Assembly (NCBI GenBank): GCA_028752905.1
Contig: JAQNBH010000013.1
Location: 19,188,202 to 19,252,201 of the forward strand
DNA: 64,000 nucleotides
Reading direction: 5' to 3'
DNA from: Cladorhizidae sp. MBARI D1340-BT2
Lineage: Eukaryota > Porifera > Demospongiae > Poecilosclerida > Cladorhizidae
Part shown: one piece after another, positions 25,202 through 40,900 of the stretch
How the letters are laid out: every line of letters starts with the position of its first letter
How positions within the stretch are numbered: the stretch's first letter is position 1
Translations under genes and position numbers: made by a program
The notes under the pieces: generated by a model
Told to the model about the DNA's origin: nothing
Database searches by the model: none
Seen by the model: the letters and a program-made list of their open reading frames with translations, nothing else

Positions 25202-26112
25202 CTTGATATTTGCCCTAATTTGGTCTATAATATGTTTCTCATTTCCCCCCCAAAAATCTTGTTATTTTGCCGTAAAGCTCATAACTTTTCTATACTTTAC
25301 CCCAAAAAGATAATTTTTATATCACCGGATAGCCCTTCTAATTATCTGTCTTTTGTACGTGCCAATATTTTGAGTACTCTAAGTATTAGCAAGTTATGGT
25401 GATTTGAAGTGGTAAGGTTTGCGATCTTTCCTGGCGTTTTCCAGTTGCCAAAGCGGTGGCCTGCCAGTGAAAAACCACTACATTTATTGATAATCTGTTG
25501 ACATGTTGCAGATAAGGGCCTTCTCTATCAGTTGACAAAATCTGGGACTTTGGTCTTGTTAATTAGGGCAGTTATGAATTGTACTCTTACTTGATGCTAA
25601 ACATGTTAGCTTCGTAGATTATCCACACTTCACTGAATAGACTTGATGTATAGCTATTAAGATAGGACTCTCTAAGTGCTCTCTCTTGATACCAAACATC
25701 CATATATTCTGCACACTTCACTGTAATGGACTTGCAAGATAGGTATCTCTCAGTGTTCTCTATCTTGAGCTAAACATGTTAGCTTCATAGATTCTCCACG
25801 CTTCACTGAATAGACTTGATATATAGCTCTAAAGGTAGGCCTCTCTCTGTTCTCTCTCTTGATACCAAACATCCATATATTCTGCATACATAGAATCACA
25901 AGATAGGTTTCTCTATGTGTTCTCTATCTTGATGCTAAACAGGTTAGCTTCATAGATTCTCCACACTTCACTGTATAAACTTGATATATAGCTATTAAGA
26001 TAGGTCTCTCCCTGTGCTCTCTGTTGATATCAAACATCCATAATATTCTGCATGCTTCACTGTAATGGACTTGATATGATTCGAATGATAGGTTTCATTA
26101 TGTGTTCTCTAT

Positions 26113-29100
26113 CTTGATATTTGCCCTAATTTGGTCTATAATATGTTTCTCATTTCCCCCCAAAAAATCTTGTTATTTTGCCGTAAAGCTCATAACTTTT
26201 CTATACTTTACCCCAAAAAGATAATTTTTATATCACCGGATAGCCCTTCTAATTATCTGTCTTTTGTACGTGCCAATATTTTGAGTACTCTAAGTATTAG
26301 CAAGTTATGGTGATTTGAAGTGGTAAGGTTTGCGATCTTTCCTGGCGTTTTCCAGTTGCCAAAGCGGTGGCCTGCCAGTGAAAAACCACTACATTTATTG
26401 ATAATCTGTTGACATGTTGCAGATAAGGGCCTTCTCTATCAGTTGACAAAATCTGGGACTTTGGTCTTGTTAATTAGGGCAGTTATGAATTGTACTCTTA
26501 CTTGATGCTAAACATGTTAGCTTCGTAGATTATCCACACTTCACTGAATAGACTTGATGTATAGCTATTAAGATAGGACTCTCTAAGTGCTCTCTCTTGA
26601 TACCAAACATCCATATATTCTGCACACTTCACTGTAATGGACTTGCAAGATAGGTATCTCTCAGTGTTCTCTATCTTGAGCTAAACATGTTAGCTTCATA
26701 GATTCTCCACACTTCACTGAATAGACTTGATATATAGCTCTAAAGGTAGGCCTCTCTCTGTTCTCTCTCTTGATACCAAACATCCATATATTCTGCATAC
26801 ATAGAATCACAAGATAGGTTTCTCTATGTGTTCTCTATCTTGATGCTAAACAGGTTAGCTTCATAGATTCTCCACACTTCACTGTATAAACTTGATATAT
26901 AGCTATTAAGATAGGTCTCTCCCTGTGCTCTCTGTTGATATCAAACATCCATAATATTCTGCACACTTCACTGTAATGGACTTGATATGATTCGAATGAT
27001 AGGTTTCATTATGTGTTCTCTATCTTGATATTTGCCCTAATTTGGTCTATAATATGTTTCTCATTTCCCCCCCAAAAATCTTGTTATTTTGCCGTAAAGC
27101 TCATAACTTTTCTATACTTTACCCCAAAAAGATAATTTTTATATCACCGGATAGCCCTTCTAATTATCTGTCTTTTGTACGTGCCAATATTTTGAGTACT
27201 CTAAGTATTAGCAAGTTATGGTGATTTGAAGTGGTAAGGTTTGCGATCTTTCCTGGCGTTTTCCAGTTGCCAAAGCGGTGGCCTGCCAGTGAAAAACCAC
27301 TACATTTATTGATAATCTGTTGACATGTTGCAGATAAGGGCCTTCTCTATCAGTTGACAAAATCTGGGACTTTGGTCTTGTTAATTAGGGCAGTTATGAA
27401 TTGTACTCTTACTTGATGCTAAACATGTTAGCTTCGTAGATTATCCACACTTCACTGAATAGACTTGATGTATAGCTATTAAGATAGGACTCTCTAAGTG
27501 CTCTCTCTTGATACCAAACATCCATATATTCTGCACACTTCACTGTAATGGACTTGCAAGATAGGTATCTCTCAGTGTTCTCTATCTTGAGCTAAACATG
27601 TTAGCTTCATAGATTCTCCACGCTTCACTGAATAGACTTGATATATAGCTCTAAAGGTAGGCCTCTCTCTGTTCTCTCTCTTGATACCAAACATCCATAT
27701 ATTCTGCATACATAGAATCACAAGATAGGTTTCTCTATGTGTTCTCTATCTTGATGCTAAACAGGTTAGCTTCATAGATTCTCCACACTTCACTGTATAA
27801 ACTTGATATATAGCTATTAAGATAGGTCTCTCCCTGTGCTCTCTGTTGATATCAAACATCCATAATATTCTGCATGCTTCACTGTAATGGACTTGATATG
27901 ATTCGAATGATAGGTTTCATTATGTGTTCTCTATCTTGATATTTGCCCTAATTTGGTCTATAATATGTTTCTCATTTCCCCCCAAAAAATCTTGTTATTT
28001 TGCCGTAAAGCTCATAACTTTTCTATACTTTACCCCAAAAAGATAATTTTTATATCACCGGATAGCCCTTCTAATTATCTGTCTTTTGTACGTGCCAATA
28101 TTTTGAGTACTCTAAGTATTAGCAAGTTATGGTGATTTGAAGTGGTAAGGTTTGCGATCTTTCCTGGCGTTTTCCAGTTGCCAAAGCGGTGGCCTGCCAG
28201 TGAAAAACCACTACATTTATTGATAATCTGTTGACATGTTGCAGATAAGGGCCTTCTCTATCAGTTGACAAAATCTGGGACTTTGGTCTTGTTAATTAGG
28301 GCAGTTATGAATTGTACTCTTACTTGATGCTAAACATGTTAGCTTCGTAGATTATCCACACTTCACTGAATAGACTTGATGTATAGCTATTAAGATAGGA
28401 CTCTCTAAGTGCTCTCTCTTGATACCAAACATCCATATATTCTGCACACTTCACTGTAATGGACTTGCAAGATAGGTATCTCTCAGTGTTCTCTATCTTG
28501 AGCTAAACATGTTAGCTTCATAGATTCTCCACACTTCACTGAATAGACTTGATATATAGCTCTAAAGGTAGGCCTCTCTCTGTTCTCTCTCTTGATACCA
28601 AACATCCATATATTCTGCATACATAGAATCACAAGATAGGTTTCTCTATGTGTTCTCTATCTTGATGCTAAACAGGTTAGCTTCATAGATTCTCCACACT
28701 TCACTGTATAAACTTGATATATAGCTATTAAGATAGGTCTCTCCCTGTGCTCTCTGTTGATATCAAACATCCATAATATTCTGCACACTTCACTGTAATG
28801 GACTTGATATGATTCGAATGATAGGTTTCATTATGTGTTCTCTATCTTGATATTTGCCCTAATTTGGTCTATAATATGTTTCTCATTTCCCCCCCAAAAA
28901 TCTTGTTATTTTGCCGTAAAGCTCATAACTTTTCTATACTTTACCCCAAAAAGATAATTTTTATATCACCGGATAGCCCTTCTAATTATCTGTCTTTTGT
29001 ACGTGCCAATATTTTGAGTACTCTAAGTATTAGCAAGTTATGGTGATTTGAAGTGGTAAGGTTTGCGATCTTTCCTGGCGTTTTCCAGTTGCCAAAGCGG

Positions 29101-32100
29101 TGGCCTGCCAGTGAAAAACCACTACATTTATTGATAATCTGTTGACATGTTGCAGATAAGGGCCTTCTCTATCAGTTGACAAAATCTGGGACTTTGGTCT
29201 TGTTAATTAGGGCAGTTATGAATTGTACTCTTACTTGATGCTAAACATGTTAGCTTCGTAGATTATCCACACTTCACTGAATAGACTTGATGTATAGCTA
29301 TTAAGATAGGACTCTCTAAGTGCTCTCTCTTGATACCAAACATCCATATATTCTGCACACTTCACTGTAATGGACTTGCAAGATAGGTATCTCTCAGTGT
29401 TCTCTATCTTGAGCTAAACATGTTAGCTTCATAGATTCTCCACGCTTCACTGAATAGACTTGATATATAGCTCTAAAGGTAGGCCTCTCTCTGTTCTCTC
29501 TCTTGATACCAAACATCCATATATTCTGCATACATAGAATCACAAGATAGGTTTCTCTATGTGTTCTCTATCTTGATGCTAAACAGGTTAGCTTCATAGA
29601 TTCTCCACACTTCACTGTATAAACTTGATATATAGCTATTAAGATAGGTCTCTCCCTGTGCTCTCTGTTGATATCAAACATCCATAATATTCTGCATGCT
29701 TCACTGTAATGGACTTGATATGATTCGAATGATAGGTTTCATTATGTGTTCTCTATCTTGATATTTGCCCTAATTTGGTCTATAATATGTTTCTCATTTT
29801 CCCCCAAAAAATCTTGTTATTTTGCCGTAAAGCTCATAACTTTTCTATACTTTACCCCAAAAAGATAATTTTTATATCACCGGATAGCCCTTCTAATTAT
29901 CTGTCTTTTGTACGTGCCAATATTTTGAGTACTCTAAGTATTAGCAAGTTATGGTGATTTGAAGTGGTAAGGTTTGCGATCTTTCCTGGCGTTTTCCAGT
30001 TGCCAAAGCGGTGGCCTGCCAGTGAAAAACCACTACATTTATTGATAATCTGTTGACATGTTGCAGATAAGGGCCTTCTCTATCAGTTGACAAAATCTGG
30101 GACTTTGGTCTTGTTAATTAGGGCAGTTATGAATTGTACTCTTACTTGATGCTAAACATGTTAGCTTCGTAGATTATCCACACTTCACTGAATAGACTTG
30201 ATGTATAGCTATTAAGATAGGACTCTCTAAGTGCTCTCTCTTGATACCAAACATCCATATATTCTGCACACTTCACTGTAATGGACTTGCAAGATAGGTA
30301 TCTCTCAGTGTTCTCTATCTTGAGCTAAACATGTTAGCTTCATAGATTCTCCACGCTTGACTGAATAGACTTGATATATTGCTCTAAAGGTAGGCCTCTC
30401 TCTGTTCTCTCTCTTGATACCAAACATCCATATATTCTGCATACATAGAATCACAAGATAGGTTTCTCTATGTGTTCTCTATCTTGATGCTAAACAGGTT
30501 AGCTTCATAGATTCTCCACACTTCACTGTATAAACTTGATATATAGCTATTAAGATAGGTCTCTCCCTGTGCTCTCTGTTGATATCAAACATCCATAATA
30601 TTCTGCATGCTTCACTGTAATGGACTTGATATGATTCGAATGATAGGTTTCATTATGTGTTCTCTATCTTGATATTTGCCCTAATTTGGTCTATAATATG
30701 TTTCTCATTTTCCCCCCAAAAATCTTGTTATTTTGCCGTAAAGCTCATAACTTTTCTATACTTTACACCAAAAAGATAATTTTTATATCACCGGATAGCC
30801 CTTCTAATTATCTGTCTTTTGTACGTGCCAATATTTTGAGTACTCTAAGTATTAGCAAGTTATGGTGATTTGAAGTGGTAAGGTTTGCGATCTTTCCTGG
30901 CGTTTTCCAGTTGCCAAAGCGGTGGCCTGCCAGTGAAAAACCACTACATTTATTGATAATCTGTTGACATGTTGCAGATAAGGGCCTTCTCTATCAGTTG
31001 ACAAAATCTGGGACTTTGGTCTTGTTAATTAGGGCAGTTATGAATTGTACTCTTACTTGATGCTAAACATGTTAGCTTCGTAGATTATCCACACTTCACT
31101 GAATAGACTTGATGTATAGCTATTAAGATAGGACTCTCTAAGTGCTCTCTCTTGATACCAAACATCCATATATTCTGCACACTTCACTGTAATGGACTTG
31201 CAAGATAGGTATCTCTCAGTGTTCTCTATCTTGAGCTAAACATGTTAGCTTCATAGATTCTCCACGCTTCACTGAATAGACTTGATATATTGCTCTAAAG
31301 GTAGGCCTCTCTCTGTTCTCTCTCTTGATACCAAACATCCATATATTCTGCATACATAGAATCACAAGATAGGTTTCTCTATGTGTTCTCTATCTTGATG
31401 CTAAACAGGTTAGCTTCATAGATTCTCCACACTTCACTGTATAAACTTGATATATAGCTATTAAGATAGGTCTCTCCCTGTGCTCTCTGTTGATATCAAA
31501 CATCCATAATATTCTGCATGCTTCACTGTAATGGACTTGATATGATTCGAATGATAGGTTTCATTATGTGTTCTCTATCTTGATATTTGCCCTAATTTGG
31601 TCTATAATATGTTTCTCATTTTCCCCCCAAAAATCTTGTTATTTTGCCGTAAAGCTCATAACTTTTCTATACTTTACCCCAAAAAGATAATTTTTATATC
31701 ACCGGATAGCCCTTCTAATTATCTGTCTTTTGTACGTGCCAATATTTTGAGTACTCTAAGTATTAGCAAGTTATGGTGATTTGAAGTGGTAAGGTTTGCG
31801 ATCTTTCCTGGCGTTTTCCAGTTGCCAAAGCGGTGGCCTGCCAGTGAAAAACCACTACATTTATTGATAATCTGTTGACATGTTGCAGATAAGGGCCTTC
31901 TCTATCAGTTGACAAAATCTGGGACTTTGGTCTTGTTAATTAGGGCAGTTATGAATTGTACTCTTACTTGATGCTAAACATGTTAGCTTCGTAGATTATC
32001 CACACTTCACTGAATAGACTTGATGTATAGCTATTAAGATAGGACTCTCTAAGTGCTCTCTCTTGATACCAAACATCCATATATTCTGCACACTTCACTG

Positions 32101-32489
32101 TAATGGACTTGCAAGATAGGTATCTCTCAGTGTTCTCTATCTTGAGCTAAACATGTTAGCTTCATAGATTCTCCACGCTTCACTGAATAGACTTGATATA
32201 TTGCTCTAAAGGTAGGCCTCTCTCTGTTCTCTCTCTTGATACCAAACATCCATATATTCTGCATACATAGAATCACAAGATAGGTTTCTCTATGTGTTCT
32301 CTATCTTGATGCTAAACAGGTTAGCTTCATAGATTCTCCACACTTCACTGTATAAACTTGATATATAGCTATTAAGATAGGTCTCTCCCTGTGCTCTCTG
32401 TTGATATCAAACATCCATAATATTCTGCATGCTTCACTGTAATGGACTTGATATGATTCGAATGATAGGTTTCATTATGTGTTCTCTAT
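26113..32489. repeat. Seven-monomer higher-order block, copy 2 (6377 bp)
   Basis: Monomers 26-32 repeat the variant order of 11549-17925, including CACACTTCACTG in A2 of the first and third monomers, the CGCTTGACTG A2 in the fifth, and TTTACACC in the sixth. The offset from copy 1 is 14,564 bp. It lacks the private TTATTTTACC change of copy 1. Confidence 0.75.
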
Positions 32490-35222
32490 CTTGATATTTG
32501 CCCTAATTTGGTCTATAATATGTTTCTCATTTTCCCCCAAAAAATCTTGTTATTTTGCCGTAAAGCTCATAACTTTTCTATACTTTACCCCAAAAAGATA
32601 ATTTTTATATCACTGGATAGCCCTTCTAATTATCTGTCTTTTGTACGTGCCAAAATTTTGAGTACTCTAAGTATTAGCAAGTTATGGTGATTTGAAGTGG
32701 TAAGGTTTGCGATCTTTCCTGGCGTTTTCCAGTTGCCAAAGCGGTGGCCTGCCAGTGAAAAACCACTACATTTATTGATAATCTGTTGACATGTTGCAGA
32801 TAAGGGCCTTCTCTATCAGTTGACAAAATCTGGGACTTTGGTCTTGTTAATTAGGGCAGTTATGAATTGTACTCTTACTTGATGCTAAACATGTTAGCTT
32901 CGTAGATTATCCACACTTCACTGAATAGACTTGATGTATAGCTATTAAGATAGGACTCTCTAAGTGCTCTCTCTTGATACCAAACATCCATATATTCTGC
33001 ACACTTCACTGTAATGGACTTGCAAGATAGGTATCTCTCAGTGTTCTCTATCTTGAGCTAAACATGTTAGCTTCATAGATTCTCCACGCTTCACTGAATA
33101 GACTTGATATATAGCTCTAAAGGTAGGCCTCTCTCTGTTCTCTCTCTTGATACCAAACATCCGTATATTCTGCATACATAGAATCACAAGATAGGTTTCT
33201 CTATGTGTTCTCTATCTTGATGCTAAACAGGTTAGCTTCATAGATTCTCCACACTTCACTGTATAAACTTGAAATATAGCTATTAAGATAGGTCTCTCCC
33301 TGTGCTCTCTGTTGATATCAAACATCCATAATATTCTGCACACTTCACTGTAATGGACTTGATATGATTCGAATGATAGGTTTCATTATGTGTTCTCTAT
33401 CTTGATATTTGCCCTAATTTGGTCTATAATATGTTTCTCATTTCCCCCCCAAAAATCTTGTTATTTTGCCGTAAAGCTCATAACTTTTCTATACTTTACC
33501 CCAAAAAGATAATTTTTATATCATCGAATAGCCCTTCTAATTATCTGTCTTTTGTACGTGCCAATATTTTGAGTACTCTAAGTATTAGCAAGTTATGGTG
33601 ATTTGAAGTGGTAAGGTTTGCGATCTTTCCTGGCGTTTTCCAGTTGCCAAAGCGGTGGCCTGCCAGTGAAAAACCACTACATTTATTGATAATCTGTTGA
33701 CATGTTGCAGATAAGGGCCTTCTCTATCAGTTGACAAAATCTGGGACTTTGGTCTTGTTAATTAGGGCAGTTATGAATTGTACTCTTACTTGATGCTAAA
33801 CATGTTAGCTTCGTAGATTATCCACACTTCACTGAATAGACTTGATGTATAGCTATTAAGATAGGACTCTCTAAGTGCTCTCTCTTGATACCAAACATCC
33901 ATATATTCTGCACACTTCACTGTAATGGACTTGCAAGATAGGTATCTCTCAGTGTTCTCTATCTTGAGCTAAACATGTTAGCTTCATAGATTCTCCACGC
34001 TTCACTGAATAGACTTGATATATAGCTCTAAAGGTAGGCCTCTCTCTGTTCTCTCTCTTGATACCAAACATCCATATATTCTGCATACATAGAATCACAA
34101 GATAGGTTTCTCTATGTGTTCTCTATCTTGATGCTAAACAGGTTAGCTTCATAGATTCTCCACACTTCACTGTATAAACTTGATATATAGCTATTAAGAT
34201 AGGTCTCTCCCTGTGCTCTCTGTTGATATCAAACATCCATAATATTCTGCATGCTTCACTGTAATGGACTTGATATGATTCGAATGATAGGTTTCATTAT
34301 GTGTTCTCTATCTTGATATTTGCCCTAATTTGGTCTATAATATGTTTCTCATTTCCCCCCAAAAAATCTTGTTATTTTGCCGTAAAGCTCATAACTTTTC
34401 TATACTTTACCCCAAAAAGATAATTTTTATATCACCGGATAGCCCTTCTAATTATCTGTCTTTTGTACGTGCCAATATTTTGAGTACTCTAAGTATTAGC
34501 AAGTTATGGTGATTTGAAGTGGTAAGGTTTGCGATCTTTCCTGGCGTTTTCCAGTTGCCAAAGCGGTGGCCTGCCAGTGAAAAACCACTACATTTATTGA
34601 TAATCTGTTGACATGTTGCAGATAAGGGCCTTCTCTATCAGTTGACAAAATCTGGGACTTTGGTCTTGTTAATTAGGGCAGTTATGAATTGTACTCTTAC
34701 TTGATGCTAAACATGTTAGCTTCGTAGATTATCCACACTTCACTGAATAGACTTGATGTATAGCTATTAAGATAGGACTCTCTAAGTGCTCTCTCTTGAT
34801 ACCAAACATCCATATATTCTGCACACTTCACTGTAATGGACTTGCAAGATAGGTATCTCTCAGTGTTCTCTATCTTGAGCTAAACATGTTAGCTTCATAG
34901 ATTCTCCACACTTCACTGAATAGACTTGATATATAGCTCTAAAGGTAGGCCTCTCTCTGTTCTCTCTCTTGATACCAAACATCCATATATTCTGCATACA
35001 TAGAATCACAAGATAGGTTTCTCTATGTGTTCTCTATCTTGATGCTAAACAGGTTAGCTTCATAGATTCTCCACACTTCACTGTATAAACTTGATATATA
35101 GCTATTAAGATAGGTCTCTCCCTGTGCTCTCTGTTGATATCAAACATCCATAATATTCTGCATGCTTCACTGTAATGGACTTGATATGATTCGAATGATA
35201 GGTTTCATTATGTGTTCTCTAT
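32490..35222. repeat. Three-monomer tandem duplication, copy 1 (2733 bp)
   Basis: Monomers 33-35. The first has CACTGGATAG and GCCAAAATTTTG in the spacer and CTTGAAATATAGC in A3, the second has ATATCATCGAATAG, and the third has a T3C6A6 tract with CACACTTC in A2. All three recur in order in the following 2733 bp. Confidence 0.9.
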
Positions 35223-37955
35223 CTTGATATTTGCCCTAATTTGGTCTATAATATGTTTCTCATTTTCCCCCAAAAAATCTTGTTATTTTGCCGTAAAGCT
35301 CATAACTTTTCTATACTTTACCCCAAAAAGATAATTTTTATATCACTGGATAGCCCTTCTAATTATCTGTCTTTTGTACGTGCCAAAATTTTGAGTACTC
35401 TAAGTATTAGCAAGTTATGGTGATTTGAAGTGGTAAGGTTTGCGATCTTTCCTGGCGTTTTCCAGTTGCCAAAGCGGTGGCCTGCCAGTGAAAAACCACT
35501 ACATTTATTGATAATCTGTTGACATGTTGCAGATAAGGGCCTTCTCTATCAGTTGACAAAATCTGGGACTTTGGTCTTGTTAATTAGGGCAGTTATGAAT
35601 TGTACTCTTACTTGATGCTAAACATGTTAGCTTCGTAGATTATCCACACTTCACTGAATAGACTTGATGTATAGCTATTAAGATAGGACTCTCTAAGTGC
35701 TCTCTCTTGATACCAAACATCCATATATTCTGCACACTTCACTGTAATGGACTTGCAAGATAGGTATCTCTCAGTGTTCTCTATCTTGAGCTAAACATGT
35801 TAGCTTCATAGATTCTCCACGCTTCACTGAATAGACTTGATATATAGCTCTAAAGGTAGGCCTCTCTCTGTTCTCTCTCTTGATACCAAACATCCGTATA
35901 TTCTGCATACATAGAATCACAAGATAGGTTTCTCTATGTGTTCTCTATCTTGATGCTAAACAGGTTAGCTTCATAGATTCTCCACACTTCACTGTATAAA
36001 CTTGAAATATAGCTATTAAGATAGGTCTCTCCCTGTGCTCTCTGTTGATATCAAACATCCATAATATTCTGCACACTTCACTGTAATGGACTTGATATGA
36101 TTCGAATGATAGGTTTCATTATGTGTTCTCTATCTTGATATTTGCCCTAATTTGGTCTATAATATGTTTCTCATTTCCCCCCCAAAAATCTTGTTATTTT
36201 GCCGTAAAGCTCATAACTTTTCTATACTTTACCCCAAAAAGATAATTTTTATATCATCGAATAGCCCTTCTAATTATCTGTCTTTTGTACGTGCCAATAT
36301 TTTGAGTACTCTAAGTATTAGCAAGTTATGGTGATTTGAAGTGGTAAGGTTTGCGATCTTTCCTGGCGTTTTCCAGTTGCCAAAGCGGTGGCCTGCCAGT
36401 GAAAAACCACTACATTTATTGATAATCTGTTGACATGTTGCAGATAAGGGCCTTCTCTATCAGTTGACAAAATCTGGGACTTTGGTCTTGTTAATTAGGG
36501 CAGTTATGAATTGTACTCTTACTTGATGCTAAACATGTTAGCTTCGTAGATTATCCACACTTCACTGAATAGACTTGATGTATAGCTATTAAGATAGGAC
36601 TCTCTAAGTGCTCTCTCTTGATACCAAACATCCATATATTCTGCACACTTCACTGTAATGGACTTGCAAGATAGGTATCTCTCAGTGTTCTCTATCTTGA
36701 GCTAAACATGTTAGCTTCATAGATTCTCCACGCTTCACTGAATAGACTTGATATATAGCTCTAAAGGTAGGCCTCTCTCTGTTCTCTCTCTTGATACCAA
36801 ACATCCATATATTCTGCATACATAGAATCACAAGATAGGTTTCTCTATGTGTTCTCTATCTTGATGCTAAACAGGTTAGCTTCATAGATTCTCCACACTT
36901 CACTGTATAAACTTGATATATAGCTATTAAGATAGGTCTCTCCCTGTGCTCTCTGTTGATATCAAACATCCATAATATTCTGCATGCTTCACTGTAATGG
37001 ACTTGATATGATTCGAATGATAGGTTTCATTATGTGTTCTCTATCTTGATATTTGCCCTAATTTGGTCTATAATATGTTTCTCATTTCCCCCCAAAAAAT
37101 CTTGTTATTTTGCCGTAAAGCTCATAACTTTTCTATACTTTACCCCAAAAAGATAATTTTTATATCACCGGATAGCCCTTCTAATTATCTGTCTTTTGTA
37201 CGTGCCAATATTTTGAGTACTCTAAGTATTAGCAAGTTATGGTGATTTGAAGTGGTAAGGTTTGCGATCTTTCCTGGCGTTTTCCAGTTGCCAAAGCGGT
37301 GGCCTGCCAGTGAAAAACCACTACATTTATTGATAATCTGTTGACATGTTGCAGATAAGGGCCTTCTCTATCAGTTGACAAAATCTGGGACTTTGGTCTT
37401 GTTAATTAGGGCAGTTATGAATTGTACTCTTACTTGATGCTAAACATGTTAGCTTCGTAGATTATCCACACTTCACTGAATAGACTTGATGTATAGCTAT
37501 TAAGATAGGACTCTCTAAGTGCTCTCTCTTGATACCAAACATCCATATATTCTGCACACTTCACTGTAATGGACTTGCAAGATAGGTATCTCTCAGTGTT
37601 CTCTATCTTGAGCTAAACATGTTAGCTTCATAGATTCTCCACACTTCACTGAATAGACTTGATATATAGCTCTAAAGGTAGGCCTCTCTCTGTTCTCTCT
37701 CTTGATACCAAACATCCATATATTCTGCATACATAGAATCACAAGATAGGTTTCTCTATGTGTTCTCTATCTTGATGCTAAACAGGTTAGCTTCATAGAT
37801 TCTCCACACTTCACTGTATAAACTTGATATATAGCTATTAAGATAGGTCTCTCCCTGTGCTCTCTGTTGATATCAAACATCCATAATATTCTGCACACTT
37901 CACTGTAATGGACTTGATATGATTCGAATGATAGGTTTCATTATGTGTTCTCTAT
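35223..37955. repeat. Three-monomer tandem duplication, copy 2 (2733 bp)
   Basis: Monomers 36-38 repeat 32490-35222, including GCCAAAATTTTG near 35383 and CTTGAAATATAG near 36001, which occur nowhere else in the window. This marks a very recent duplication. Its third monomer is also the first monomer of the seven-monomer block at 37045. Confidence 0.9.
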
Positions 37956-40900
37956 CTTGATATTTGCCCTAATTTGGTCTATAATATGTTTCTCATTTCC
38001 CCCCCAAAAATCTTGTTATTTTGCCGTAAAGCTCATAACTTTTCTATACTTTACCCCAAAAAGATAATTTTTATATCACCGGATAGCCCTTCTAATTATC
38101 TGTCTTTTGTACGTGCCAATATTTTGAGTACTCTAAGTATTAGCAAGTTATGGTGATTTGAAGTGGTAAGGTTTGCGATCTTTCCTGGCGTTTTCCAGTT
38201 GCCAAAGCGGTGGCCTGCCAGTGAAAAACCACTACATTTATTGATAATCTGTTGACATGTTGCAGATAAGGGCCTTCTCTATCAGTTGACAAAATCTGGG
38301 ACTTTGGTCTTGTTAATTAGGGCAGTTATGAATTGTACTCTTACTTGATGCTAAACATGTTAGCTTCGTAGATTATCCACACTTCACTGAATAGACTTGA
38401 TGTATAGCTATTAAGATAGGACTCTCTAAGTGCTCTCTCTTGATACCAAACATCCATATATTCTGCACACTTCACTGTAATGGACTTGCAAGATAGGTAT
38501 CTCTCAGTGTTCTCTATCTTGAGCTAAACATGTTAGCTTCATAGATTCTCCACGCTTCACTGAATAGACTTGATATATAGCTCTAAAGGTAGGCCTCTCT
38601 CTGTTCTCTCTCTTGATACCAAACATCCATATATTCTGCATACATAGAATCACAAGATAGGTTTCTCTATGTGTTCTCTATCTTGATGCTAAACAGGTTA
38701 GCTTCATAGATTCTCCACACTTCACTGTATAAACTTGATATATAGCTATTAAGATAGGTCTCTCCCTGTGCTCTCTGTTGATATCAAACATCCATAATAT
38801 TCTGCATGCTTCACTGTAATGGACTTGATATGATTCGAATGATAGGTTTCATTATGTGTTCTCTATCTTGATATTTGCCCTAATTTGGTCTATAATATGT
38901 TTCTCATTTCCCCCCAAAAAATCTTGTTATTTTGCCGTAAAGCTCATAACTTTTCTATACTTTACCCCAAAAAGATAATTTTTATATCACCGGATAGCCC
39001 TTCTAATTATCTGTCTTTTGTACGTGCCAATATTTTGAGTACTCTAAGTATTAGCAAGTTATGGTGATTTGAAGTGGTAAGGTTTGCGATCTTTCCTGGC
39101 GTTTTCCAGTTGCCAAAGCGGTGGCCTGCCAGTGAAAAACCACTACATTTATTGATAATCTGTTGACATGTTGCAGATAAGGGCCTTCTCTATCAGTTGA
39201 CAAAATCTGGGACTTTGGTCTTGTTAATTAGGGCAGTTATGAATTGTACTCTTACTTGATGCTAAACATGTTAGCTTCGTAGATTATCCACACTTCACTG
39301 AATAGACTTGATGTATAGCTATTAAGATAGGACTCTCTAAGTGCTCTCTCTTGATACCAAACATCCATATATTCTGCACACTTCACTGTAATGGACTTGC
39401 AAGATAGGTATCTCTCAGTGTTCTCTATCTTGAGCTAAACATGTTAGCTTCATAGATTCTCCACACTTCACTGAATAGACTTGATATATAGCTCTAAAGG
39501 TAGGCCTCTCTCTGTTCTCTCTCTTGATACCAAACATCCATATATTCTGCATACATAGAATCACAAGATAGGTTTCTCTATGTGTTCTCTATCTTGATGC
39601 TAAACAGGTTAGCTTCATAGATTCTCCACACTTCACTGTATAAACTTGATATATAGCTATTAAGATAGGTCTCTCCCTGTGCTCTCTGTTGATATCAAAC
39701 ATCCATAATATTCTGCACACTTCACTGTAATGGACTTGATATGATTCGAATGATAGGTTTCATTATGTGTTCTCTATCTTGATATTTGCCCTAATTTGGT
39801 CTATAATATGTTTCTCATTTCCCCCCCAAAAATCTTGTTATTTTGCCGTAAAGCTCATAACTTTTCTATACTTTACCCCAAAAAGATAATTTTTATATCA
39901 CCGGATAGCCCTTCTAATTATCTGTCTTTTGTACGTGCCAATATTTTGAGTACTCTAAGTATTAGCAAGTTATGGTGATTTGAAGTGGTAAGGTTTGCGA
40001 TCTTTCCTGGCGTTTTCCAGTTGCCAAAGCGGTGGCCTGCCAGTGAAAAACCACTACATTTATTGATAATCTGTTGACATGTTGCAGATAAGGGCCTTCT
40101 CTATCAGTTGACAAAATCTGGGACTTTGGTCTTGTTAATTAGGGCAGTTATGAATTGTACTCTTACTTGATGCTAAACATGTTAGCTTCGTAGATTATCC
40201 ACACTTCACTGAATAGACTTGATGTATAGCTATTAAGATAGGACTCTCTAAGTGCTCTCTCTTGATACCAAACATCCATATATTCTGCACACTTCACTGT
40301 AATGGACTTGCAAGATAGGTATCTCTCAGTGTTCTCTATCTTGAGCTAAACATGTTAGCTTCATAGATTCTCCACGCTTCACTGAATAGACTTGATATAT
40401 AGCTCTAAAGGTAGGCCTCTCTCTGTTCTCTCTCTTGATACCAAACATCCATATATTCTGCATACATAGAATCACAAGATAGGTTTCTCTATGTGTTCTC
40501 TATCTTGATGCTAAACAGGTTAGCTTCATAGATTCTCCACACTTCACTGTATAAACTTGATATATAGCTATTAAGATAGGTCTCTCCCTGTGCTCTCTGT
40601 TGATATCAAACATCCATAATATTCTGCATGCTTCACTGTAATGGACTTGATATGATTCGAATGATAGGTTTCATTATGTGTTCTCTATCTTGATATTTGC
40701 CCTAATTTGGTCTATAATATGTTTCTCATTTTCCCCCAAAAAATCTTGTTATTTTGCCGTAAAGCTCATAACTTTTCTATACTTTACCCCAAAAAGATAA
40801 TTTTTATATCACCGGATAGCCCTTCTAATTATCTGTCTTTTGTACGTGCCAATATTTTGAGTACTCTAAGTATTAGCAAGTTATGGTGATTTGAAGTGGT

